64,000 nt of DNA from Castor canadensis (lineage: Eukaryota; Chordata; Mammalia; Rodentia; Castoridae): contig NC_133402.1 in the NCBI RefSeq assembly GCF_047511655.1, positions 58,904,951-58,968,950 of the forward strand. The letters run 5' to 3'. Positions 45,201-55,925 of this stretch are shown in pieces; positions within the stretch are counted from its first letter, which is position 1; the number at the start of each line of letters is the position of its first letter. The notes under the pieces are model-generated. The model was not told the origin of the DNA. It ran no database searches and saw nothing but the letters and a program-made list of their open reading frames with translations. The position numbers were made by a program, and so were the translations under genes.

Positions 45201-48200
45201 CCTATGGAATACTTCATGGGAAAGAGATTCAACCAGAATCAGAGGTGAAAGGAAGAAGAGAATATTTCCATAACGACCTCATTCTAAGTGTATTGTATAT
45301 TTATTCTCTATTTTTCATCAAGGACCTCATCTCTGTATTTACCCAAAGAAAACTCCAGGAGTCATCCTAGATTTCCTCCTCCCTCAGTCACCAAATCTTG
45401 TTCATTCTGCTTCCAAAATCTCTCTAGAGCCTGCTTCATTCTCTACATTCTTTCTGTCTCAGGTCAGAACCCTGTCTTCTGCTACAATAGCCTCCTGGTT
45501 CTCCCACTTCACATCACTCCAATCTACAAACAAACTACTGCCAAACTAATCTTTCTAAAATGACCTTCTGCTTTCAACACTCCCAACTTTCCTCATCACC
45601 TTCTGGTTAAAACCCAAACTCCAGAGCCTGGCCCAGAAGGCAGTTCTGACTTTGTTCTTGCCTCCCCTACCCCACTGCCTCTGCCACAGGACTAGCTGTA
45701 GTTCTCCAAACCATGCTCTCACAGACCTCTAGCCTTTGCACACATCACAGAGTCTATTTCTTCCTGGCCCTTCAAGACTCAGCTGAGCCATCAATTCCTT
45801 TGGAAACATTCTTTCCCTCTTTGTTTCTGCCTCATCCCCATCCCCATCCCACCAGATGCTCCCACAGCATCTTAACATTTTTCTACCAAACTCACACTGT
45901 TGGTAATTGCTTGTTGTCTTTTCCCCACACCAGGTATTGTGTTACTCATAAGAGGTAAAGTTATTTTTCCTTTCTTTCTGTAGCTTTACAACCGTGCCAA
46001 CAGTGCATAGTTCACAGATGTTCAGTAAGTGTTTGCTAAAGTAAAGAATAAATTTTTTGTTTTCTACCTGATGCTGCATCAAGGCTGCAAATTTCACATG
46101 CAGGTGTGCAGAAAACCAGTAAGTAGGCTTTAAGTGCTCTAAAAGCTCCGAGGCAGCAGGACTTCCTAACGTGTTATTCTCCACTTCTTGTCGGAAAAAA
46201 GATTTGGTCTTAAGGAGCTGCTTCTTATTTCCATAGTGATATATACTTCTTGGCCAATCATGAGATAAGAATATATCTATAGGCTGCTTCAGCTTTAAAA
46301 ACAGAAAAAGAACAAAAAGAAAAACTCTTAAAAATGGATTAACCAAAAACAATGCTGTCCCTTCCCTCCACCACCACACAAAAACTCACGAAGACATCCT
46401 GACTTCTGTGTAACTCATTCTAAGGACGATTTGAGGCAGTCATAGAAGTACTAGGCTACTCATTCATCTAGACAGAGAAGTGGCTTTTCCTCTGCTTCAG
46501 AAATCATCCTACTTTCTGCGGCAAAGCGGGGCAGCAGAGACACACTTTGATTAGACTGCCGAGGTCTGTAACCATAGTTCTTTCCCTCTTGATAAATTAC
46601 TATTTTGAAGTTTCCAAAACTCCAGATTTCAAGAGATCTCCAACACAACTGATACAGTAAACTTAAAGATTTATCAGAAAAAGTAATTAGGGGAAGTGGG
46701 GATACAGCTCAATGGTAGAGTGCTTGCATAGCTTGCATGTTGCTCTGGGGTTATCCCCAGGACAACCAAAAGAACACTTTTTTTTTTTTTTAATATATTC
46801 ACATAGTAACAACTTAAATTTCTCCCTTTACTACATATGTAATATTCAAAGTGGCTGGTGTCTTGGTAGGGAGAACACAAAGTATACTCTGTACTTATTC
46901 CTCAGCACCATCAAGTAATCTGAAACAAATACTTGGAAAACCACATTAAAACTATTAAGATAACTGTTTGAGATACAACAAAATGTAAGGCAAAGATGAA
47001 AAACTAGAAAGGGCAATAACAGGCGCAAGGGAATTTCAGAGCAAGGTGACAACTCTAAATTAGAAAAGGCATGGCTACAAAGCAGTATCTACACTGGATC
47101 TAAAGGACTGGCAAGATTTAGACAGCAAAAGGGAAAAACACCAAGGGCACTGTATGAGCAGGACATAAAGGCCTCTGTGCATTCTCTGCCCCTGCAGAGG
47201 CTCTAGGAACGAAGCACAGAGTATGAGTACAGTTAGGCAGTAATTTAGTACACTATGCTACTTAGGGGGTCCTGGGCAGGCCACTTACCTGTCTGAGCCT
47301 CGATTTATCCTCCAAGTAAGGAAGGCAAAGTAAAATCTACCTCACAGGAGTTGAGTGGATATGACACGAAGTATGTGTGTGACAGCTGCTCAACCCAGTA
47401 TCAGACATGCAGTAGGTTCTCAAACAAAAACCTAGTTTCACCTATTCTCTATTTAAGCCAGTGCTTCAATGACATCTTCACCATTTTCCCATACCCCCAT
47501 CATCTTCCCCAGTGCTTATTTTCTGTTTATTACCATTATTTACTTACCAACAGCTAAATTTTGTTTTAAGACAGGGTCTTGCTATGTAGCCTAGCTGGCC
47601 TTGAACTAGAGATCCTCCTACTGTGCCTGGCTAAAATATTTACTTTGATATTTTCTTTGAAATATCACTTTATTTCAATATATATTCTTTACCCTTACCC
47701 TAAGTATAGTATTTGATATTGTGAATTAAATGTTTTACAATTACCCAGTAAAACAAATTTTTAACCATTAAAAAATAAAAATTTGTTCATCTGTGAACCT
47801 CCTAAAAACAATTCAAAATCCGACTTTTAGAAATACTGAATTGCTATTCTCAAAAGTATCAGAGCAATATGATCAAAATACATTTGGTATAAAATTAAAT
47901 TTTTTTCAAGATTGCTGTAATGTACTTTTTACATACCTGTTTTAACTTATAGACTTCGATATTTCTCACATGATATATACTCCTTATTGTAGATGAATTA
48001 TAAGGAGGGCACTCAAAATGACCTTAAATTGAAGAGAAATAAGCTTTATTACCAACTGTCTTTTCAAGAGTGGTTACAATTTGTACTAGAACATGCAATG
48101 TAGCAAACAGCACATCTTCGTATGCTCTGCCAACAATTTAAAATCACGGAAAGCAAGGGCAGAAACAGACTTGTGATGTGACAGTTATAGTGAGAATATA

Positions 48201-51200
48201 AATTTCAGATGCCAACTTAATTTATGAAATTTGTGAAATCAGTATGAATCTAACCTATTCCTTTAACTTTAAAACTCAAGGCATAATTCATTTAGATACA
48301 ATAGACTGAATAAGTACATTGTGGTATACAGCTGCAATGAAATGGTACTCACAAATGAACAGATTAGAGTTACATATATCAACGTGGATTTTAAAAACAT
48401 GTTAAAAAAGCAAGTTACAGAAAGATACAAGCAATGAGATACTTATACAAAGCTTAAAACATGCTATGTAATAGCTTAAAACTCTTGTATATGTTATGCT
48501 TATCTACTCTGGGGCACGCAAATTCTAAGATTTAATATTAATTCTCCAAAACAACAATACCTTTTCGATAGTCATGAGATTTAAAGATGCCAGAGATGCC
48601 ACCAATTCTTACTCCTCGGTATTTTACCACACCAGCCAAACCTGAAAATTATGAAGGTAAATAAAAATTACTATCGATAAAAGCAATTCCTTTACTAAGA
48701 GAACAAACTATTTAAAGACCTGGAATTTTATGCAGTCCTAAAATTATTTGAAAATAAGTACATGATAAAGCTACTCTTTTTATAAGTTAATGTGTCAACA
48801 ATATACAAAGTAAGACTAGGAAGAGGAGGCCTGGAACAGATCAGCCAAAACACTAAGTGGATTCTGGGAGAGATAAGTGAGATAGGACATTAAAGGGAAA
48901 TAAGTCATAATTTGGTACCTAACTAAATAGGGGGAAAGGTGGTGGGTGGGAGAGATGGAGGAAAATGTCCTATGGTAGATTTACACATTATTAATCTTCA
49001 AGTCAATCAGTATAATGTATGAAAAACCTATAATTTCTACATTTCTGATTGATTACCTTCTGACAATATCACTATTTTACACTATTGCAGTTGTCAAAAG
49101 ATGATCAATCAGTAACGAAGTAGAAAAACAAAATTTCTGAAGTTATGATTTCATCATTGGAAAAACTACTGTAGAAAAAAATATACATTTAAATAGAGAT
49201 GAAAGGACTATACAGTTTCAAGGAACTAAAACTGAAACAAATCTAATCAAGTCTGTTAATCTAAAGGCAGATTACAGGAAACACAGAGGATAAATGGAAC
49301 ATTTTAAACACTACCACGGACAATTCAATGAGCTAAATCCAAAATGCAGGGAATGCTACAGGACAAACCTCTGATTAGCTACAACAAATAAATGGCATGA
49401 AAAAAGGGAGGAAGAGAGGAGAGTCCATTATAGTCTAAGAGACTTTCAGAGACATGAAAACCAAATGAAATGGGTAGACCTTGTTTGGGTCCTAGTTGAA
49501 CAAACCAACTGTAAAGCAAGTATCACTGGAATACACAGGGAAATTTGAGCATGAACAAGGCAAGAGATAATAAGGAATTACTATTATTTCAACTAGGTAC
49601 AATAATGGAACTAGCTGTGGGATTTTTAAAAATCCTTCTTACTCAAAACCTATGTACTTACATATGTACAGATGAACTAATCTAATGTTTGGGATTTGCT
49701 TTAAGATACTCCAGTCACCTCCACAAAAAAGTTAGAGGGATGTGGGTTGAAAACAAGCTAGCAGAATGGTAACAAAAGACCAAAAATCGTATGTTCTCCC
49801 TCATATGTGGACATTAGATCAAGGGCAAATACAACAAGGGGATTGGACTATGAGCACATGATAAAAGCGAGAGCACACAAGGGAGGGGTGAGGATAGGTA
49901 AGACACCTAAAAAACTAGCTAGCATTTGTTGCCCTTAATGCAGAACTAAAGCAGATACCTTAAAGCAACTGAGGCCAATAGGAAAAGGGGACCAGGAACT
50001 AGAGAAAAGGTTAGATCAAAAAGAATTAACCTAGAAGGTAACACCCACGCACAGGAAATCAATGTGAGTCAATGCCCTGTATAGCTATCCTTATCTCAAC
50101 CAGCAAAACCCCTTGTTCCTTCCTATTAATACTTATACTCTCTCTACAACAAAATTAGAGATAAGGGCAAAATAGTTTCTGCTGGGTATTGAGGGGGGGA
50201 GCGGGAGGGGGTGGAGTGGGTGGTAAGGGAGGGGGTGGGGGCAGGGGGGAGAAATGAACCAAGCCTTGTATGCACATATGAATAATAAAAGAAAAATGAA
50301 AAAAAAAAAAAGAAAAAAAAATTTTTTAAGGTGATGAACAAGTACAGAAATTCATTATACTACTCTACACTTTTGTGTATGTTTAATAATTTACATTATA
50401 AAAAGTTTAAGGCTACTTTTAATCCAATCAGAAGAGTAAGGTCTCTGCAGTCATACTAATGTTTAAAACTCTAGATGAAATAAGGACATATTTTAACGAT
50501 TAGCCACTTAACTATTTCAATTAAACTGTCATGATTAACTATTTAAATTAATGGCATTCCCAAAACATCCTACATCTCAAGGTGCTGCCCAACTAATGCA
50601 AAATCCTGACAGCCTCCTCCATCCCTTCAAATAAAAAAAATTATACATAAAGGCTGGGACATGGCTCAAACAGTACCTCTTGCAAGGCCTCTACCTTGCA
50701 AGCATGAAGCAGGAGGTCCTGAGTTCAAAACCACAGTATGACAAAAAAAAATTATACACAAACACAAACCTAAGTAATAAATGTTTGGTGCCACCCAGCC
50801 ACCATAGGGTAACTCTTGCAAATGATTTGAGGCTTCATGGTTTCCCCCAACGAAGATTGTGAGAACTGGAGCCTTTTTCTCTCCAGAGTAATACCTAGAA
50901 CATAAGGACAAAGTTGTCAGTTACCAAACTGGGCATAGCAGAAAAGCAAAATAAAGTCCGAAGGCAAAAGCAGAGCTCATTTAAAAAAAAAAAAAAAAAA
51001 AAAAAAAGATCCCCAGGGTCCATCTGTGTCCTTAAGAATGAAATCTTGAATTTCAAGGCAGCGTGCCTCACTGAGGTCAAGAACTTTGTGGATTTCTTAG
51101 CTATTAACTTCAGCTTCTGGACCCGGAACTAGCAAACAGCAGGCGTCCAGTAAAAACTCCTGGATCATTAAACGAACTTACTCACCCTAGAGTCCCATCG

Positions 51201-51595
51201 TGCAAGGTAGGCATCTAAACCTGTCAACGTCTTCCTCCGGGCTCCTCCTTCTCGCCCCCCAGGCACGATGCCCATGAAAGAGCAGACCCGTGAGTATACA
51301 AAGGGCGAAGTGCCAGGTGCTGGAGACGCAGGGTGGACGCGGATGGGAGCCTGGAGGGGCAGCAGGGAGTCGAACCCAGCCCCGGCCGCCCCCCTCACCT
51401 GTAGAAGGTCTGCATGTGGCGGTACTTGGGCGGCACGGCCATGCAGCGCAGGTCGGCCTCGTTGCGCACAGCCTGGAAGTCGCCGCAGCACAGAAGGAGG
51501 TCCACGGGCCCCGGGCCGCGCCGCTCCGCCACCGCCAGCGTCTCGTAGATCTTGTCCAGCTCGCCGTGACAACAGCCGGCCACGGCCACCCGCAT
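41559..51595 (-). CDS. DBR1: DBR1, RNA lariat debranching enzyme (8 coding exons, complete)
   Basis: Nuclear metallophosphoesterase that cleaves the 2'-5' branch of excised intron lariats, allowing their turnover. Coding exons on the minus strand: 51399-51595, 50770-50894, 48561-48641, 47937-48022, 46068-46292, 43592-43672, 43162-43307, 41559-42249. They sum to 1632 nt, 543 residues plus stop, close to the human length of 544 as I recall it. All seven introns start GT and end AG, and split codons join in frame. Catalytic motifs seen: GCCHG (C8, H10), CCGDF (D39), GGNHE (N84, H85), SHDW (H174), SAHLH (H226, H228), all matching the family's metal-binding set. The C-terminal third is acidic and disordered-looking ([18 protein letters not shown]), followed by a basic nuclear-localisation-like RKKIKRR at about 522-528 and a Glu-rich end. 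The start is the only in-frame ATG and matches the family N-terminus MRVAVAG. Identification is near certain. Confidence 0.97.
42641..42853 (+). repeat. Dimeric B1/ID SINE in DBR1 intron 7
   Basis: Complete dimer, antisense to the gene; the right unit lacks a few bases after 'gtgaagcc'. Confidence 0.85.
43162..43307 (-). CDS. DBR1: DBR1 coding exon 7
   Basis: Acceptor catag|gta, donor acaag|gtaag. Codes [20 protein letters not shown] then [15 protein letters not shown] and [13 protein letters not shown], start of the DBR1 C-terminal domain. 146 bp. Confidence 0.95.
43592..43672 (-). CDS. DBR1: DBR1 coding exon 6
   Basis: Acceptor cctag|gac, donor cttcag|gtaaaa. Codes 27 residues, beginning [18 protein letters not shown] and continuing CLPHRDFLQ, residues 239-265. 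The first few residues differ from human (AKDKG there, from memory); the rest is near identical. Confidence 0.95.
43845..43935 (+). repeat. MIR SINE relic in DBR1 intron 5
   Basis: 'ccaggcacttaacctctctgggcttcaatttcc' is MIR core. Confidence 0.65.
44205..44285 (+). repeat. ID-like SINE in DBR1 intron 5
   Basis: Right unit with a shortened 3' part and A-rich tail. Confidence 0.7.
45383..46045 (+). mobile_element. L2 LINE relic in DBR1 intron 5
   Basis: Ordered L2 3' text: 'tagcctttgcacacatcacag', 'ctggcccttcaagactcagctg', ending 'cagatgttcagtaagtgtttgcta'. It stops about 22 bp from the exon 5 donor (46067). Confidence 0.75.
46068..46292 (-). CDS. DBR1: DBR1 coding exon 5
   Basis: Acceptor ttaaag|ctg, donor catcag|gtagaa. 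Codes residues 164-238 with SHDW (H174) and SAHLH (H226, H228), the last metal ligands and end of the catalytic fold. An old L2 relic ends about 20 bp beyond its donor. Confidence 0.96.
46689..46775 (+). repeat. ID-like SINE in DBR1 intron 4
   Basis: 'ggggatacagctcaatggtagagtgcttgcatag' to 'tatccccaggac'. Confidence 0.75.
47222..47425 (+). repeat. MIR SINE relic in DBR1 intron 4
   Basis: 'gtcctgggcaggccacttacctgtctgagcctcgatttatcc' through 'gcagtaggttctc'. Confidence 0.7.
47561..47632 (-). repeat. B1-type SINE fragment in DBR1 intron 4
   Basis: 'gacagggtcttgctatgtagcctagctggccttgaac...ctgtgcctggct', short version. Confidence 0.75.
47937..48022 (-). CDS. DBR1: DBR1 coding exon 4
   Basis: Acceptor atttaag|g, donor acag|gtatgt. 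Codes [20 protein letters not shown] then NIEVYKLKQ, ending exactly on codon 163. 86 bp. Confidence 0.95.
48561..48641 (-). CDS. DBR1: DBR1 coding exon 3
   Basis: Acceptor ttttcag|g, donor aaaag|gtattg. Codes [20 protein letters not shown] then KSHDYRK, part of the metallophosphoesterase fold. Short (81 bp); recognised by translating the minus strand between good splice sites. Confidence 0.95.
49690..50330 (+). mobile_element. L1 3' end (5'-truncated) in DBR1 intron 2
   Basis: 'gaaaacaagctagcagaatggtaacaaaagacc', 'tgttctccctcatatgtggacattag', then 3' UTR, a G-rich tract (about 50190-50252), 'aataataaaag' and an A-tail. Intact G-tract and tail suggest it is younger than the L1M pieces. Antisense to DBR1. 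Confidence 0.8.
50650..50747 (+). repeat. ID-like SINE in DBR1 intron 2
   Basis: Right unit carrying an internal duplication ('cttgcaaggcctctaccttgcaag'); flanked by 'aaaattatacataaa' and 'aaaattatacacaaa'. Its tail end is only about 20 bp from exon 2. Confidence 0.8.
50770..50894 (-). CDS. DBR1: DBR1 coding exon 2
   Basis: Acceptor ttctag|g, donor ttag|gtttgt. Codes [12 protein letters not shown], the GGNHE motif (N84, H85) and the conserved [18 protein letters not shown]. Intron 1 is only 504 bp. Confidence 0.96.
51399..51595 (-). CDS. DBR1: DBR1 coding exon 1
   Basis: Codes residues 1-65 and two bases of codon 66 ([20 protein letters not shown]..., ending at MQTFY). It carries the first metal ligands C8 and H10, and D39 of CCGDF. 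Donor is tacag|gtgag. It lies in a CpG-rich stretch that also holds the promoter. Confidence 0.96.
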
Positions 51596-51790
51596 CCTGT
51601 CGGCCCCAGGCGCCTGGCGCCGCCCGCAACGCCTTAGACTACTTGCAGCCCAAAAGCGACTTCCAGGAACAGAGTTGCCTCGGTTCCCGCCAACATTAAC
51701 CGAGGTGCTGGCGCCGCGCTCGGATTCCCGGAGGAAACTTCCGGTTTCCAAATCTCGCGAGAGTGAAGCCGGGAAGGGCACCGCCTACTC
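51596..51790 (-). promoter_or_regulatory. DBR1 promoter / 5' UTR, CpG-rich
   Basis: GC- and CpG-rich DNA upstream of the DBR1 ATG. It holds a perfect palindrome TCTCGCGAGA at 51753-51762 and an ETS-type CTTCCGG at 51738-51744, both typical of TATA-less housekeeping promoters. CpG richness extends into exon 1 and intron 1 (about 51240-51790). The exact transcription start cannot be read from sequence alone. Confidence 0.75.
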
Positions 51791-51899
51791 CAGGACGCTT
51801 AGGCACTTTCAGCTTGACCTGGGCGTCATGTACCATCACCACTGGTGCTTGTGTCCTGGCAGTCTGACGGATGGTAAAACTTCAAACCACATGAGTAAA

Positions 51900-52387
51900 T
51901 GAAATCTCCAGAAACAGAAGTTTACCTTGGTGAAATTACACCAAGGTAAACAAGTGAGCAAGAGCGATTGGCGAATTCCCTTGGACTGACGTCTTTCCCT
52001 GCAAAGACAATTAATTACCTGAGAGTAAATCCCGAAAAGATTTTTCTAAAGACACTCACAAATAACATATTTTTTAAATGCAGCTTAAAAATTTAATGAT
52101 GATTTTTAAACTACACCCCTATGACTTTCTAAAAATACTATTTTTAAGGGACCTTAGTACTCTAAATTTTCCTAAGAAATATTTGTTTGCCTAACTCTAA
52201 GGTAAGCTAAAATAAACCAAGTGTCTTGAAAAATTCAAGAGAGAAAAAGGCCAAACTGATCAATGAAGAACCAGCAGTCAAAACGGAAAATAAGGAAAGA
52301 AAACAAACACCTTCGGAAACCTTAATCCAGAAAAGATAATTTAATGAAGGTAAAACAATGATAATCCCATTTCTGCTCATTGCTTTC

Positions 52388-52421
<34 letters not shown>

Positions 52422-52780
52422 TGCTCATTTTTTAAAACTAGATAAACAATATTCTAGGAACAAAGACACCAAAATTAATTCAAAATGAAACAGGTCATGT
52501 AAACAGAACATCAACAATAGAAGACCATGGAAAACTTGTCTAAGATTAAATTCTAAAGCATTGTGTCCTGACTGATTTGGGGCAATTTCTCTGAAATTTA
52601 CAAAAAAAAAAAAAAAAAAAAAACCCAGATAATTTTCATGATATTTAAATTGATCAAGAAGGTTGAAAAGATAAAAATTGAATATTTCCAATTAGTTCTG
52701 AATATTTTCCTCTTGCATTGAATTTTTGAAATATGTCAGAACAATAAATACTTTTTACAATATTGTTAAATTTACCCTTT
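51900..52780. other. Unassigned sequence upstream of DBR1
   Basis: Includes a small inverted repeat at about 51927-51950 ('tttaccttggtg'...'caccaaggtaaa'). Otherwise A/T-rich with a GT microsatellite and a poly(A). Confidence 0.4.
52390..52420 (+). repeat. (GT)n microsatellite
   Basis: About 31 bp of TG repeat. Confidence 0.9.
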
Positions 52781-52789
52781 TATGTTGAT

Positions 52790-53120
52790 TTGGGTGGGGG
52801 CATAGAGGTCTCACTGCGTTACACGGTCTGTCTTTGAACTCCTGGTCAAGTAAGCCTCCTGCCTCAGTCTCCCAGATAGGTGGGACTGTAGGACCATGCC
52901 GCTGTGCTTGCCTTTTCTTTTTGTTTTGCTTTGTTTTTGTTTGGAGTTTTCTTTTGGAAACAGGCTGTCACGAAGTAGTATAGGCCTCAAACCCATCTAA
53001 GCCCCAGAGTGCTGGGATTACAGGTATATACCACCTTGCCCAGCCTTTTTTTTTGTTTTTTTGGACATCCTGGGTTTTGGACCCAGACAAGCGCTCTACC
53101 ACTGAGCTACATCCCCAGCC
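52790..53120 (-). repeat. Cluster of two B1-type units and one ID-like unit
   Basis: Reverse B1 at 52790-52910, second B1 at 52911-53045 ('agtgctgggattacaggtatataccacc'), ID at 53046-53120 ('aagcgctctaccactgagctac'). Confidence 0.75.
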
Positions 53121-53999
53121 CTCATTTTTACTTAACAAGTATTGTTTCCTTCTAAATTTGTTTTTCCATGTAAAAAACTTTTTTCATTTCATATATATTC
53201 TTTAGTATATCCTACATCGTTAGAAGCATTAAAAAAAACATAAATACCATTTAAAAGCAAAAGTTTGCATAATTTATACCCTTGAATCTCAAAAAAAAAG
53301 TTGAACTAGCAAGAACGGATTTATAAAAAGCCCACACATACCTAACCTGGAAGGCTTATATTCTTATATCATTTGACCAGAAAAAAAATTACTGCATTAC
53401 TATAACCCATCTCAGCAAGCTTTTCCAATACAAATTAGAAGAACTTCCATTTCCAAATCTCTTTTGAAAAGGCAATACTTACACAATGTAAGTCAGTACA
53501 TCTAATAGAACTAACAACATAGCAAGGCAACCTTGTTACCTAAATGAATCCATTTATTATAGGCTAGTGATGGTGGCACCTCTACTGGTCTTTCAATTCC
53601 TCTCATCTTCTGGTAGAGTACATCTGACTGTCACAGTGATGGCAGTGTGTAGCTCCAAGCATCACCAGCTTCTATTTTCCTTCAGGGACCACAGTGCCAG
53701 ATGCCTGTACCTCCTCCCCCCACCCCCCATTCCCTCCTTTTCTCAATTCTTCACCTCCTGACTGCTGGGATTATAGGTGTGTACCACCACGCTTAGCACA
53801 ACAGCTTGTGTCTTCATCTTGGTTTTGTACAAAAGAATCATGAGTGCTTGACATGCTGACTGATTCCAGTTTTCTTCACTGTTTTCTGGAGGAAGGCATC
53901 ACAGAAACTCCTGAATTGAACCGTGATGCCAACCTTGCCATAGTTAGCCATGTCACCACCAATTAGGTCCAGACCCAGAGAAGAAGATTCCATGTAAGA

Positions 54000-54640
54000 A
54001 AATTTTAACTGAAATATAATGTAATTAGAGTAACAAACAAATCTTAACTACACAGTTTGGTGAATTTTTGCATATTTAATCACCACTGATACTAAGATAT
54101 AAAATATTTCTGGAGTTTGGAAAGAGTCTCTGGGCTTCCTTCTAGAAGAAAAGCACTCTTCTGACTTATTTTGCCATTTGTCAGCCCTGCCTGTTCTTAA
54201 AATCATGTAATTTTCACTTTTTTGTGTCAGTCATCTTTTACTCCATTTAACATCGATCAGATTCATGGATGAATCTACTCCAGGTAGATAGCCATGGCAT
54301 GCTATTTCTTATTATGTACCACTGTGTGACTGTATGTATCACAGTTCATGTGTTTTCTGCTGAAGAATGGTTTAACTATTTCCAATTTAGGGTTGTTATA
54401 AATAAATCTGCCATGTCTATTCTTGTAAAATTTTTTGGTGGACATAGCACTTATTTGCCTTGCATTATGCACAGGAAAAGAATCTCTGGATGAGAGAGTG
54501 GGCAGATGTTTAGCTTTAGTAGAGTGTCTGTTTTCAAAGTGATTGTGCTCATTTCCAGTTTCCTAGGTAATACAGAAAAGTTCTGATTATTCTGTGCTAA
54601 GCAGCACATGGTCTTATCTGTGTATTAAATTTTAGTCACT
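54000..54640 (-). mobile_element. L1 3' UTR fragment, old
   Basis: Reverse L1M-like order: 'acagtttggtgaatttttgc', 'ttatgtaccactgtgtgactg', 'gaatggtttaactatttccaatttagggttgttataaataaatctgcc'. Confidence 0.6.
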
Positions 54641-55025
54641 TTATTGGGTGGGAGATAGCATCTTCTTCTGATTTCCCTTTCAATTCTGTGGTGCTGAGGA
54701 TCAAACCCTCCACATCCATTTTGCAACAAAACTTTTAAAATATAGGTCAATTCAGTTTTTCTCTTTTTTGACCAAAGGAAAAAATAACTTAATGACATGA
54801 CATTCAAAAATGAATGGTCAAAGATAACTCTGACAAATGTGAAGAGCTTCTGACTAAAGAGGCAGGTGTGTGGGGATCCATGGTCTCAGAAGGAAGTCTC
54901 TGATTCTACAGACAAAGACAGTGTCTGAAGAGAAGTACTCAACAATGAGCAAGATGAGAAAAGAAACAACTCCAAAGCATGGAAACTAGCTATGAAGAGC
55001 AGAAGTATTTTTTAAAACTTCTTCT

Positions 55026-55105
55026 TAGGATGATGCAGCTCAGTGGTAAAGTGTGTGCTTCGCATGTGCAAGACCCTGGGCTTAATCCCCAGCACCAAGA
55101 TAACA
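55026..55105 (+). repeat. ID-like SINE
   Basis: 'gatgcagctcagtggtaaagtgtgtgcttcgcatgtgc', closest here to the classical rodent ID form. Confidence 0.8.
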
Positions 55106-55115
55106 TAAGATCAAC

Positions 55116-55200
55116 GGCTGGGGGGTGTGGCAAAAGTGGTAGAGCACCTTCCTAGCAAGCCTGAGGCCCTGAGTTCAAACCCCAGTAACATCAAAATTTT
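55116..55200 (+). repeat. ID-like SINE
   Basis: 'ggctggggggtgtggcaaaagtggtagagcacc...ccccagtaac', immediately after another ID copy. Confidence 0.8.
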
Positions 55201-55202
55201 AT

Positions 55203-55330
55203 TTGCCAGGTACACTGGTGTGTGCTTGGCATCCCAGATACTCAGGAGGCTGAGGCAGGAGGATTTCTTGAGCACAGGAGTCCAGGCCAGCCTGGGAAAC
55301 ATAGTGAAATACTTTCTCTTTTAAAACAAA
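55203..55330 (+). repeat. B1-type SINE monomer
   Basis: 'gccaggtacactggtgtgtgcttggcatccc...ggcctgggaaacatagtg'-type text with a decayed A-tail. Confidence 0.75.
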
Positions 55331-55808
55331 ACGAATAAATAAGCAACAACAACAGCAAACTTAGGTACAACCAGGTCTTGACAAATACACACCATGTGCC
55401 TCCTGATGTGATACAACATTACTTTTGTGGTATTCCTGCCAAAAGTGTTCTAAGTAAGTTTATAAGAGGCCCTTGGTTTACACTGAGCTCCTGCATTAGG
55501 CCCAAGAGATGAAACCAACATGGCATCACTCATGCTAAAGTTTCACATAACCAAAGCTAAGTTGTTTAGCTGACCTGCCAAGAAATCAGAAGAGTGAGAC
55601 CTAATAGCCAAGTCCCCAAGCAAGCCAGTTTAAACTTTCTTAAGGGCATTAGGAAGTTCCTCTGTCTTAACCTTTATAAAGAAAATACCTTTGAAATGAC
55701 CAATGTGCTTTTTGTTCCGTTTCTGCTTTCCTTGGCCCTTTTCAATCTATAAAACATACCTTCTCTCTCATCTCATTGGAATGCCCAATTCTAGAGCTAA
55801 AAATAAAA

Positions 55809-55889
55809 GCCAGGACTATAGGCATAGCTCAAGTAGTAGAGTGCCTGGTTTGTAAGTTCAAAGCCCTGAGTTCAAACTCTAGTCTCACC

Positions 55890-55920
<31 letters not shown>

Positions 55921-55925
55921 ATAGA
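55809..55925 (+). repeat. ID-like SINE with (AAAT)n tail
   Basis: Tail expanded to about eight AAAT units (55891-55923). Confidence 0.8.

Noticed and set aside
51596-51781. In-frame open extension upstream of the DBR1 ATG
   Set aside because: Contains no in-frame ATG, and the family N-terminus begins at MRVAVAG; it is 5' UTR and promoter.
55020-55110. tRNA-like box sequences in the ID-type units
   Set aside because: These are SINE copies with A-tails and target duplications, not tRNA genes; no full cloverleaf seen.
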